Source: Alloalcanivorax gelatiniphagus (lineage in GTDB: Bacteria; Pseudomonadota; Gammaproteobacteria; Pseudomonadales; Alcanivoracaceae). Taken from it: a stretch of 43,636 bases of DNA. Both the position numbers and the translations under genes were made by a program. This document shows positions 11,037 through 22,656 of this stretch, in pieces. Location of the stretch: contig NZ_VCQT01000014.1 in the NCBI RefSeq assembly GCF_005938655.1, forward strand, positions 1 through 43,636, in the 5' to 3' direction. The notes beneath the pieces were generated by a model. The model was not told the DNA's origin and did not search any database. It was given only the letters and a program-made list of their open reading frames with translations. How positions within the stretch are numbered: the first letter of the stretch is position 1; every line of letters begins with the position of its first letter.

Positions 11037-11424
11037 ACAACCCCACGATCACCAGCAAATGCACGCTGGCCGCCAGCAGCACCGCCCAGGTGGCGACGAT
11101 CCCCAGCTTGCGGAAGCTGTTCACCTCGCTGCCCGGCCCGACCATGCCCCAGGCGTGGGCCAGACGGCCCAGCACCAGCACCAGCCCGTACAGATTCAAC
11201 GCCCAGGCGTTGCCGTTATTGCCCTCCAGCAAACCGATCAGAATCAGCGCCAGGGGCACGTACTCCACCGCGTTGCCATGGGCGCGCACCGCCCGGTTGA
11301 TGTGGATGTCGCCGCCGTCGCCCAGGGACACACCCCGGCCGAAGCGGTAGCGCACCACGTTGAACGACAGGGCGAGAATGAGCAGGCCGCAGAGCGCGGC
11401 GTAGAGGGCGGTGATTGGGAACAT
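11026..11424 (-). CDS. MAPEG family membrane protein
   Basis: A 132-residue integral membrane protein with four predicted helices and the MAPEG signature region (INRAVRAHGNAVEYVPLALILIGLLEGN). Bacterial members of the microsomal glutathione-transferase/eicosanoid family, including E. coli YecN, mostly have unproven roles. The start is ATG (MFPITALYAAL). The last codons and TGA stop (Tyr-Arg-Gly-stop) come from a REP element, so the natural C-terminus has probably been replaced or trimmed. It lies downstream of mnmC on the same strand, separated by a heptamer repeat. Confidence 0.85.
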   Translation of the reverse strand: MFPITALYAALCGLLILALSFNVVRYRFGRGVSLGDGGDIHINRAVRAHGNAVEYVPLALILIGLLEGNNGNAWALNLYGLVLVLGRLAHAWGMVGPGSEVNSFRKLGIVATWAVLLAASVHLLVIVGLYRG

Positions 11425-11443
11425 GGGGCAGCCTCATGGGTTT

Positions 11444-11588
11444 AAGTTACAAGTTGAAAGTTGAAAGTTGAAAGGAAGCCGGGTTTGGGCACCTTGGCCC
11501 GGGCATTACCGGTTTTCCCCTGAGCGCGGGCACGGCCATGACGGCTGGCAAGGCCATGGTCGCGTTTTAACTTTTAACTTTTAACTTC
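11444..11588. repeat. Heptamer-phased inverted repeat, copy 2
   Basis: The left arm is GTTACAA followed by three GTTGAAA units; the right arm is three TTTTAAC units then TTCTTC. The core (about 11521-11564) closely matches copy 1, including GCGCGGGCACGGCCATGAC and GGCTGGCAAGGCCA. The right arm overlaps the 3' end of mnmC and encodes the end of that protein. Confidence 0.75.
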
Positions 11589-13459
11589 TTCTTTTTTCTT
11601 CTTAAGAATCTTCCCGGATCCAGCGCGTCCAGCAATGGCCGGTCCGCCGGTGGCGGGGCGTCGCTGATGCGGTCGGCGAGGATTTCCGCGCACAGCGGCG
11701 TGCCGGTGATGCCGCGGCTGCCGTGGGCGATGTTCAGCCACAGGCCGGGCAGGGCGGCCAGGTCGTCCCGGGCCGGGTCCGGCAGGGGGCCGGCCAGGGG
11801 CAGGAAGTCGGTGCTCTGGCAGCGCAGGCCCACGCGTCGGTTCACCACCTGGATGTGCTCGCCGCCGAGCTCCGCCCAGTGGTCCGGCAGGTGGTGGCGC
11901 AGTTGCGCCAAGTTGTCGGCGTCGTCCTGGTCCCGGGGCGCCGGGTCCGGGTTGTGCAGGTCGAAGGTGGCGCCCACGCAGTGCAGGCCATCCAGAGCCG
12001 GGGTCAGGTAGCCGCCGTGGCATTGGGCCTGCTGCCAGGCGGTGCTGGCCTCGGTGGCGGCGCAGTAGCTGACCTGGCCGCGAATCAATTTCAGTGGCAG
12101 CCAGTCCAGGGTGGCGCCGTCCACGGTGAGCTGCTTGGCGGCGCCGGCGGTGGCGATCACGATCGCATCGGCGTTCATCTGTTCACCGTCGTCCAGGGTG
12201 GCCAGGGCCGGCGTGCCGCTGGCCAGGGCGGTGACGGCGGCCTGGCGCACCCGGATCGCCGGATGGTCGAGCAGGGTGCGGCACCAGGCGGGGGGATTCA
12301 GGTAGCCGCCGCCGCGCAGCTCCGCGCGGTGGTCGCCGGCCAGCAGCAGGGAGTCCGGCCAGGCGCCGCTGTCGGCGGCGGCGCGGATCTTGGCGCTCTG
12401 TTTGTCGTCCACATAGTGCTGTACCACCCCGTTCAGGGCGCCCTGGCCGTCGCCCGGGAAACGGTGCCTTGCCAGCCAGCGCAGGGCATGGCCGTAACTC
12501 AATTGATAGAAGCGATTCTGAGCGGTGAGGTGCGGGCTGGGGGTGCTGTAGACCACGCCGGCGTGGTTGCCGGAGGCCGCCGTGGCGATGCCCGCCGGGT
12601 CCAGCACGGTAACCTGCCAGCCGCGCTCCGCCAGGGCCCGGGCGGCGGTGGCCCCGGCCAGGCCGGCGCCGACGACCAACGCTTGGCCCCGGCGTTGGCG
12701 CGCCGGGCGCCAGGCCGCCGGGTCCGCGCCGAAGCTGCCCACCACCATGTGCCGTTTGTGGCCAAAGCCGTCGATGCGCTGGACCTGAAAACCGGCGTCC
12801 GCCAGCCCTCGGCGCACCGCGCCGGCGGCGGTGAAGGTGGCCAGGGTGGCGCGGGGCCGACTGTGCGCCGCCAGTTGCCGGAACAGGGCCGGTTGCCACA
12901 TGTCCCCGTTGCGCGCCGGGGCGAAGCCGTCCAGGAACCAGGCGTCCACTTGCGCCGGGCACAGCCGCCACAGCGGTTCCGCCTCGCCCAGCATCAGCGT
13001 GAGGCTGACATTGTCCGCCAGCCACAGCCGGTGGCAACCCGGCGATGCCGGCGGGTACTGTTGGCGCAGGGCGTCGCGGAGCGCGTCCCACTCCGGGGTG
13101 TCGGCGGTGTCCGGCCAGGCGGCCAGGGCCCGGTCCAGGTCAGCGGCGGTGAGCGGATGCTTCTCCACCGAGAACAGATCCAGCCGCGCCCCGGCCGGGG
13201 CAAGCCGGCGGAACAGGGCGGCGGCCAGCAGCATGTTCAGGCCGGTGCCGAAACCGGTCTCGCCGATCACGAAGCCGTCGCCGTCGGCCAGCGCCGCGAA
13301 CCGCTCCGGCAGCCGGTTGCCTTGGAGAAATACATAGTGGCTTTCGGCGCGGCCATCCTGGCGCGAGAAGTAGGGATCGTCGTAGTCGGTGGCCACCGGG
13401 GTGTGGTCCTGCCAGTGCAGGCGGGCCGGGCGGATCGGGGCAAAATCGCCGATGGACAT
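11567..13459 (-). CDS. mnmC: Bifunctional tRNA-modification enzyme MnmC
   Basis: Carries out the last two steps of mnm5s2U34 synthesis in tRNA wobble positions. The C-terminal FAD domain removes the carboxymethyl group and the N-terminal SAM domain methylates the resulting amine. The N-terminal part (about 1-235) shows the family start (PARLHWQDHTPVATDYDDPY) and the SAM-binding GETGFGTGLN. The oxidoreductase part begins with the FAD motif VVGAGLAGATAARALAERGW (about 263). The 630-residue length is close to E. coli MnmC (about 670). The final residues (KKKKLKVKS) are encoded by a heptamer repeat rather than family sequence. The start is ATG (MSIGDFAPIRP). Confidence 0.95.
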   Translation of the reverse strand: MSIGDFAPIRPARLHWQDHTPVATDYDDPYFSRQDGRAESHYVFLQGNRLPERFAALADGDGFVIGETGFGTGLNMLLAAALFRRLAPAGARLDLFSVEKHPLTAADLDRALAAWPDTADTPEWDALRDALRQQYPPASPGCHRLWLADNVSLTLMLGEAEPLWRLCPAQVDAWFLDGFAPARNGDMWQPALFRQLAAHSRPRATLATFTAAGAVRRGLADAGFQVQRIDGFGHKRHMVVGSFGADPAAWRPARQRRGQALVVGAGLAGATAARALAERGWQVTVLDPAGIATAASGNHAGVVYSTPSPHLTAQNRFYQLSYGHALRWLARHRFPGDGQGALNGVVQHYVDDKQSAKIRAAADSGAWPDSLLLAGDHRAELRGGGYLNPPAWCRTLLDHPAIRVRQAAVTALASGTPALATLDDGEQMNADAIVIATAGAAKQLTVDGATLDWLPLKLIRGQVSYCAATEASTAWQQAQCHGGYLTPALDGLHCVGATFDLHNPDPAPRDQDDADNLAQLRHHLPDHWAELGGEHIQVVNRRVGLRCQSTDFLPLAGPLPDPARDDLAALPGLWLNIAHGSRGITGTPLCAEILADRISDAPPPADRPLLDALDPGRFLRRKKKKLKVKS

Positions 13460-13535
13460 GATGGGGCGGGCTCCTCACACTACGCCGCTTGAATCGCAAC
13501 TGCCCGGCGCGGTTCGCCGGGGCGGAGATAGTAGC

Positions 13536-14414
13536 ATGATCGCGAAAATCTGGGCGGTGATGGCGCCGGTGCTGGCCTGCGCCGGCATCGGTTTTTTCTG
13601 GGGGCGCAGCGGCCGGCCCTTCGACATGCGCATGGTCACCGCCCTGGTCACCACCGTGGCCACGCCCTGCCTGATCGTCGCCACCCTGGGCAAAAGCGAT
13701 CTGGACCTGGCCGCCCTGGCGCGGGTCACCGGCCTGTTCCTGGCGGTGCTCACGGTGACCGGCCTGGTGGCCTGGCTGGTGTTGCACCTGTCCGGCCGGC
13801 CGTTGCGCGTGTTCCTGCCGTCGATGATGTTTCCCAACACCGGCAACATGGGGCTGCCGCTGTCGATGCTGGCGTTCGGCGACCATGGCCTGGCCCTGGG
13901 GCTGGCCTGGATGATGCTCACCTCGGTGGTGCAGTTCTCGTTCGGGTTGGCGGTGGTCAGCGGCCAGGGGCTGTCCTGGAAGCTGTTCCGGCATCCGATT
14001 CTGGTGTCGGTGGTGATCGCCGTGGCCATGGTGCTGTTTCAGGTGCGGCTGCCGGAGTGGCTGTTCAACAGCGTGGCGTTGATCGGTGACCTGACCATCC
14101 CGCTGATGCTGATCACCCTGGGGGTGTCGCTGTCCCAACTGCGGGTGCGCCATGCCGGCCCCGGCGCCGCCTTCTCGGTGCTGCGGCTGGTGCTGGGCTT
14201 CGCCGCCGCCTGGCTGGTGTGCGAACTGGCCGGCGTGGACGGCGTGCTGCGCGGCGTCATTCTGATCCAGTCCACCATGCCGGTGGCGGTGTTCAACTAT
14301 CTGCTCGCCCAGACCTACCGCCAGGGCCCGGAGGAAGTGGCGGCCATGGTGGTGTTCTCCACGCTGCTTTCGTTTTTGACCCTGCCGCTGTTGCTGGCGG
14401 TGGCGTTGCCCTAG
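13536..14414 (+). CDS. AEC family transporter
   Basis: A 292-residue integral membrane protein with about ten hydrophobic segments and the auxin-efflux-carrier family layout: MFPNTGNMGLPL in the middle, LGVSLSQLR before the second half, and QSTMPVAVFNYLLA near the end. Members export or exchange organic acids and similar anions; the substrate here cannot be told. The ATG at 13536 follows GGAG at 13524-13527, and the longer frame upstream is antisense to mnmC. It is divergent from mnmC. Confidence 0.9.
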   Translation: MIAKIWAVMAPVLACAGIGFFWGRSGRPFDMRMVTALVTTVATPCLIVATLGKSDLDLAALARVTGLFLAVLTVTGLVAWLVLHLSGRPLRVFLPSMMFPNTGNMGLPLSMLAFGDHGLALGLAWMMLTSVVQFSFGLAVVSGQGLSWKLFRHPILVSVVIAVAMVLFQVRLPEWLFNSVALIGDLTIPLMLITLGVSLSQLRVRHAGPGAAFSVLRLVLGFAAAWLVCELAGVDGVLRGVILIQSTMPVAVFNYLLAQTYRQGPEEVAAMVVFSTLLSFLTLPLLLAVALP

Positions 14415-14437
14415 CGGCGGTCGCCGTACCGCCCGCC

Positions 14438-15133
14438 TTATTTCGCGGCGGGCGGCGCTTCCATCTTGCCGGCGCCGCTGTCTTCGACGCGCCGCTGGCC
14501 GGCCCGGAACTCCGCCAGGGCCCGTTTGCTGAGACGCAGCAGGGCGGTGGTGTCGCGCTGCCGGGACGCCGCCTCCAGCCGGATGAAATGCCCGGGCCCG
14601 GTGGTCAGCAGCAGGGTCTCATGGAGCGGCCGTTGCCCCGGGCGGTTAATCAGCCAGGCACCGCTGGCGGTGACATGGCCTTCCAGATCGAACAATCTCT
14701 CCCCCACCACACGGATCGACTGATCCCGGCTGTTATACACCCGGTTGACGCGCTGTTGGCGCAGTTGGCCGTAATGTCCGCTGACGATGCGGGTGGCGCT
14801 CAAATCCTGCCAGCCGCCGGGCAGCCCATAGAGTGTCACCTTGAGCCGGGTGTCCGCGTCGGCGAAGCGCCATTGCCGCCAGCCGTCCTCCCCGGGCCGG
14901 CTGATGGCGCCGTCGCCCTCCAGACCGGCCAGCCGTGCTGGCATCTGGTAACCGTCCAATTGCGCCGGCGCCGCGTTCGCCGGACGGGGCAGGGTGCCGC
15001 CGGCTTGCAGGTTGGGCAGGGTGGCCGGCGCCGGTCCCTGACAGGCCGCCAGTAACAGTGCCAATGACAGTGCCAGTAACGGCGCCACCGGCGGCTTGAG
15101 AAGCACCAAGAATTTCGGCCTGACTGTCTGCAA
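14438..15133 (-). CDS. Hypothetical lipoprotein
   Basis: A protein of about 231 residues with a lipoprotein signal: a short positively charged start, a hydrophobic stretch (LLALSLALLLAAC) and a lipobox cysteine. The mature part has no family I recognise. It is rich in Arg, Gly and Leu, with beta-type alternation suggesting a periplasmic or outer-membrane-attached globular domain. A TTG at 15131-15133 preceded by a G-rich tract is the likeliest start, because it places the hydrophobic segment where a signal peptide belongs; a frame extending to 15292 would bury it. Divergent from the sensor kinase at 15240. Confidence 0.65.
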   Translation of the reverse strand: MQTVRPKFLVLLKPPVAPLLALSLALLLAACQGPAPATLPNLQAGGTLPRPANAAPAQLDGYQMPARLAGLEGDGAISRPGEDGWRQWRFADADTRLKVTLYGLPGGWQDLSATRIVSGHYGQLRQQRVNRVYNSRDQSIRVVGERLFDLEGHVTASGAWLINRPGQRPLHETLLLTTGPGHFIRLEAASRQRDTTALLRLSKRALAEFRAGQRRVEDSGAGKMEAPPAAK

Positions 15134-15239
15134 TGGGGTCCCCCGGGGCCGGGTATACGGTTCGTTCACCGGGCCATGATAAAGTGACAGCAACGCCTTG
15201 GCACGCGCGGTCCGACCCGCGGCTCCTTGGGGGGCATGA

Positions 15240-17786
<2,547 letters not shown>

Positions 17787-17790
17787 ACTA

Positions 17791-17826
17791 CGCACCCTCT
17801 ACGCCACCCTCTACGCCACCCTCTCT
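17791..17826 (+). repeat. 12-bp tandem repeat
   Basis: About 2.5 to 3 copies of ACGCCACCCTCT directly after the sensor kinase stop and directly before a REP pair. Confidence 0.7.
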
Positions 17827-17899
17827 GTAGGAGCGGCTTCAGCCGCGATCCCTCGCTACCCTTCCCTGCGTGGGCAATCGCGGCTGAAGCCGCTCCTAC
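17827..17899. repeat. REP inverted pair
   Basis: A plus copy (17827-17849) and an inverted copy (17877-17899) separated by 27 bp, between the convergent sensor kinase and flavin oxidoreductase genes. It could act as a bidirectional transcription stop. Confidence 0.9.
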
Positions 17900-17926
17900 A
17901 GGAGGGTGGATCAGAGGGGGGGCGGG

Positions 17927-19216
<1,290 letters not shown>

Positions 19217-19355
19217 GGCGGTCCTCATGGCGGTGGTGCTGATCAATAACAGTGGCGCGAATAAAGTGGCGTCAGTGTGCCCCGAGTGGCGTGGTCCATG
19301 CGGGCCAATCGGCGCCGTGTTGCGCGGCCTTGCCGGCGCCGGGATAATCGCGCCC

Positions 19356-20321
19356 ATGTTGGATACCTACCTCGATGATCTGAACGCCGGCCTGGCGCCG
19401 CTGCTGGGCCCGGACGCGGCGCCGGTGATGGCGCTGAGCCGTGAACGGCTGCTCGACAAACCCCACGGCGACCTGCCGTGCTGGCGGGCCGCCGTGGAGG
19501 CACTGCCCGCCGGGCCGGCGCCCTGCGCCTTCGACCGGGACACGGTGACCGTGGGCGAGCCCGGCGGCGCCGATCCGGCGGCGTTGCGCGCCGCCCTGGA
19601 AGGGCTGATGCCCTGGCGCAAGGGGCCGTTCCGGTTCTTCGGCCTGCCCATCGATACCGAATGGCGCTCCGACTGGAAGTGGCAACGGGTGGCCCCACAC
19701 CTGGCCGATCTGCGCGGCCGCCGGGTGCTGGACGTGGGCTGCGGCAGCGGCTACCACGGCTGGCGCATGCTCGGCGCCGGCGCCGACACGGTGCTCGGCG
19801 TGGATCCCACGCCCCTGTTCCTGATGCAGTATCTGGCGGTGCGCCGCTACGCACCGGCGGCGCCGTTCTGGTTCGCGCCCCTGCGCATGGAAGAGCTGCC
19901 CGCCGCCAGCGGCGCCTTCGATACGGTGTTTTCCATGGGCGTGCTCTACCACCGGCGCTCGCCGCTGGACCATCTGATGGAGCTGGCCGGCGCCTTGCGC
20001 CCGGGCGGCGAGCTGGTGCTGGAAACCCTGGTGGTGGAAGGCGGGGAGCGTGCCGTGCTGATGCCGGAAGGCCGCTACGCGGCGATGCGCAATGTGTTCT
20101 TCCTGCCCAGCACCGCGCACCTGGCGGTATGGCTGCGGCGCTGCGGGTTCGACCAGGTGCGCTGCGTGGACGAATGCGTCACCACCACCGACGAGCAACG
20201 GGCCACCGACTGGATGCGTTTTCAGTCGTTGCCGGATTTTCTCGACCCGGAGGATGCCGGCCGCACCCGCGAAGGCTACCCGGCGCCGCGCCGGGCGGTG
20301 ATGATCGCCCGGCGGGTGTGA
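19356..20321 (+). CDS. cmoB: tRNA U34 carboxymethyltransferase CmoB
   Basis: Transfers the carboxymethyl group of carboxy-SAM to 5-hydroxyuridine at position 34 of tRNA, giving cmo5U. The 321-residue length matches E. coli CmoB (323). The family region [20 protein letters not shown] is followed by the SAM-binding motif [26 protein letters not shown] and [16 protein letters not shown]. The ATG start gives MLDTYLDDL. CmoA, which makes carboxy-SAM and is often encoded directly upstream, is not here; the upstream neighbour is a divergent flavin reductase. Confidence 0.96.
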   Translation: MLDTYLDDLNAGLAPLLGPDAAPVMALSRERLLDKPHGDLPCWRAAVEALPAGPAPCAFDRDTVTVGEPGGADPAALRAALEGLMPWRKGPFRFFGLPIDTEWRSDWKWQRVAPHLADLRGRRVLDVGCGSGYHGWRMLGAGADTVLGVDPTPLFLMQYLAVRRYAPAAPFWFAPLRMEELPAASGAFDTVFSMGVLYHRRSPLDHLMELAGALRPGGELVLETLVVEGGERAVLMPEGRYAAMRNVFFLPSTAHLAVWLRRCGFDQVRCVDECVTTTDEQRATDWMRFQSLPDFLDPEDAGRTREGYPAPRRAVMIARRV

Positions 20322-20324
20322 CGC

Positions 20325-21098
20325 TCAGGCGTCCGAAGTCCGGGGCCCGGCGTCCGCCGGCATCAGTGACGCTTCCAGCAGGTGGTCGATCAGACACAGC
20401 CGGGTGGGTTCGTCCAGCCGCCGCAGGGCCGGCGACAGAGCGCGTACCAGAATGCCCTCGCCATGGCGGCTCAGGGTTTCCACCAGATGGCGGAACTGAC
20501 CGGGCGGGTCGCCGTTTTCCATGGCCGTGGACGGCCAGCCGGGGCGGGCGTGGTGCTGCTGGGGGGCGGTGTTCGGGTTCCGCCGTTGCGCCTGGGCGCG
20601 CCGCGACAGCACCGGCTGCCGGTCGCTGTCGTCCACCGCCAGCAGGCACAGGGTGTCCATCACCAGCTCACGGATCGGCTCGTGCCCGGCGCCGTCCCGG
20701 GCCTCGCTGTCGACCACGTGCACGGCCATGGCGGTGGACAGCCGCAGCACCCGGTCCGGCAGGGTAAAGCGGGTCTGCTGGAACCAATCCTGTAATCGTT
20801 GCGCCAGCCCCTCCGCGCCGTCCACCGACGTGCCCGGCAGGCACAGCACCAGATAACCGCGCTGCCAGGTGACCAGGGCATCTTCCTGGCGCACCCGCCG
20901 TTCCACGGCCAGGGCCAGCTGCCGTTGCAGAGCACGCAGCTGGCCGCCGCCCAGTTCCCGGCCCAGGGCGGTGAGATCCTTGAGTTGAATCGCCAGCAAC
21001 GAAAGCGGCAATTGATAACGTTGGCACAGGGACACCAAAGGTGTCAGCGCATCGAGATTTTGACTTTGTACGCGGGGGGTGTCCGTCCCGGTGGTCAT
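20325..21098 (-). CDS. Degenerate GGDEF-like domain protein
   Basis: A 257-residue soluble protein. Residues of about 20-160 have the pattern of a diguanylate-cyclase fold (LDALTPLVSLCQRYQLPLSLLAIQLKD, then REDALVTWQRGYLVLCLPGT). Where GGDEF would stand it has WQRGYLVL, so cyclase activity is not expected. The C-terminal third is helical and unrecognised. The ATG at 21096-21098 is preferred to upstream possibilities because GGGATGA precedes it. It converges with cmoB, with 3 bp between stop codons. It may be a c-di-GMP-related or scaffold protein; this is inference. Confidence 0.6.
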   Translation of the reverse strand: MTTGTDTPRVQSQNLDALTPLVSLCQRYQLPLSLLAIQLKDLTALGRELGGGQLRALQRQLALAVERRVRQEDALVTWQRGYLVLCLPGTSVDGAEGLAQRLQDWFQQTRFTLPDRVLRLSTAMAVHVVDSEARDGAGHEPIRELVMDTLCLLAVDDSDRQPVLSRRAQAQRRNPNTAPQQHHARPGWPSTAMENGDPPGQFRHLVETLSRHGEGILVRALSPALRRLDEPTRLCLIDHLLEASLMPADAGPRTSDA

Positions 21099-21268
21099 GC
21101 TGTCATCCCGTGTCGAAGTTATTATTCGCTCCTGCGTTGCACGGGCCGTCCATAGCGAATGTGACAAGCACCATAGTAAGTGTTTTGCTAAGCAGTACTT
21201 CCCGCCCGTACCAACGGTTACATTAATACCGGTTTTGGTTACGAACCGGTTATCGGGGACCGCCATTG

Positions 21269-21574
21269 ATGACCACCATTTTGCTCACCGCTGTGATCAC
21301 CGCCGCCATCACGCTGTTGGCGTTGGCGCTCTGGGCGCACTTCTATCTGTTACCGGTGCTGCGCCGCCGGCTGCGCGGCGACCTGGAGGAAGAGGCGCGC
21401 AACGCCGCCGACCTGATCGCCGCCCGGGTGGAGGAGGCGGTGAAACGGGGCATCAATGATGGCGTGCGCAATCTGCCCACCCGGGAAATGATCGAGGAAA
21501 CCAGCCGCAGCCTGGCGCGCACCAGCACCGAAATGGTGGGCGAACGGCTGAGCCGGTTCTTCAATAAGAAATAG
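21269..21574 (+). CDS. Small membrane-anchored hypothetical protein
   Basis: 101 residues: one N-terminal membrane helix (about 4-28, ILLTAVITAAITLLALALWAHFYLL), then a charged, amphipathic helical tail of about 70 residues. The ATG at 21269 has GGGGA nine bases upstream. It resembles the small protein encoded at 23899 in size and design (one membrane helix plus a charged helix with RxxD and LxR patterns), though the sequences differ. Function unknown. Confidence 0.65.
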   Translation: MTTILLTAVITAAITLLALALWAHFYLLPVLRRRLRGDLEEEARNAADLIAARVEEAVKRGINDGVRNLPTREMIEETSRSLARTSTEMVGERLSRFFNKK

Positions 21575-21585
21575 CGGGAGGGATT

Positions 21586-21653
21586 ATCGCGACTGAAGTC
21601 GCTCCTACAGCGCACCGCCATCCCCCCGCCGTAGGAGCGACTTCAGTCGCGAT
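21586..21653. repeat. REP inverted pair, GACTTCAGTC subtype
   Basis: An inverted copy (21586-21608) and a plus copy (21631-21653), both carrying the A-T variant of the stem. They lie between two convergent genes. Confidence 0.9.
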
Positions 21654-21654
21654 A

Positions 21655-22404
21655 TCAACGCTGCCGGTGCAGCAAGCGCCCGATAATCAAAGCCAGCCCG
21701 AAGCTGATCATCGCCAGCGAGGCATGGTCATGGGCCAGGGCGTGCCAGGTGTCCTGCCAATGGCCCAGGGCGCGCAGCAGCGCCACCAGCATCAGGCCCA
21801 GCCCGGCCACCAGAAAGGCCAGGTCCAGCCGCCGGGCGTGGCGGATATCCCGGCGCAGTTCGCGCAGCTCTTCGAGAATGTCTTCCTGCAGCAGCTGCTG
21901 GCGGGCCATCTGTGCCGCCAGCTCACCCACCCGGTCGGGCAGCCCGGCCAGTTGCTCCAGCCATACCGGGTCTTCCCGCCGCAGCACCGCCAGCAGTTCC
22001 TTGAGGCGCACATGGTCGTCGAGCCAGTTGCGCACCAGCGGCCAGAGGCTGAATTCGCCGACCATGCGCTGCAGCTTGTCCAGGGTGTCGGCGGGGCCGG
22101 TGATGCGCAGGTTTTCTTCCGCGTCGGCGCTGTTGGGGGCCAGCAGCCAGTGCAGCATGGCCCCCAGCGGCCCGCGCACGCGCACGTCCACCGGCCCTTC
22201 GTAATCGTCGTGCAGCTCCACGCCGTCCTCGTAGATCAGCACATACAGCACCCACATGGGCTGCTCGCCGCGCAGCCGCACGGCGGTGCCGTGCAGGGCG
22301 GCAAGCTGCTCGCGGCCGCGCGGGTCGCCGGTGAGCGCCTGATTGAGCAGGGTTTCCAGGGCCCCGTACATAAACAGTCCGGGCAACGAGGACGGCGAGG
22401 TCAT
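21655..22404 (-). CDS. SCP2/UbiJ-like protein with C-terminal membrane helices
   Basis: A 249-residue protein. The N-terminal half fits the SCP2 sterol-carrier fold as used by UbiJ (ALETLLNQALTGDP, then EDGVELHDDYEGPVDVRVRGPLGAMLHWL and LRITGPADTLDKLQRMV). A helical segment with LREELRELRRDI-type repeats follows, then two hydrophobic helices near the C-terminus (LAFLVAGLGLMLVALLRAL and LAMISFGLALIIGRLL). UbiJ binds ubiquinone precursors but is normally soluble, so this may be a membrane-attached paralogue. The ATG at 22402-22404 gives MTSPSSLPGLFMYGALE. Not next to ubiE or ubiB here. Confidence 0.65.
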   Translation of the reverse strand: MTSPSSLPGLFMYGALETLLNQALTGDPRGREQLAALHGTAVRLRGEQPMWVLYVLIYEDGVELHDDYEGPVDVRVRGPLGAMLHWLLAPNSADAEENLRITGPADTLDKLQRMVGEFSLWPLVRNWLDDHVRLKELLAVLRREDPVWLEQLAGLPDRVGELAAQMARQQLLQEDILEELRELRRDIRHARRLDLAFLVAGLGLMLVALLRALGHWQDTWHALAHDHASLAMISFGLALIIGRLLHRQR

Positions 22405-22656
22405 GTGAGACGGAATCCTTCTTGGCGATGGGCGGGTCCTACCCGGCAGTATGACGAAGGGCGCGCCGGTTGCCAAAAAATGACATTGCACCGGTTCACT
22501 GACTATCTATATCGGGCAACCACATAACATTGGCTTTTTTGACCGCGCCCGGCGCCCGGGGGAACTGTTCCCGGCGGCCTTTGCCGGCTAGGCTTGTTCA
22601 ACCTCCGGGCCCGGCCCGGCGACCCGTGCGTCATCCTGGGAGGGCTGTTCACCCAC

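Noticed and set aside
11723-13492. A 589-codon plus-strand frame opposite mnmC
   Set aside because: Antisense shadow; Gly/Ala/Gln-rich without any motif.
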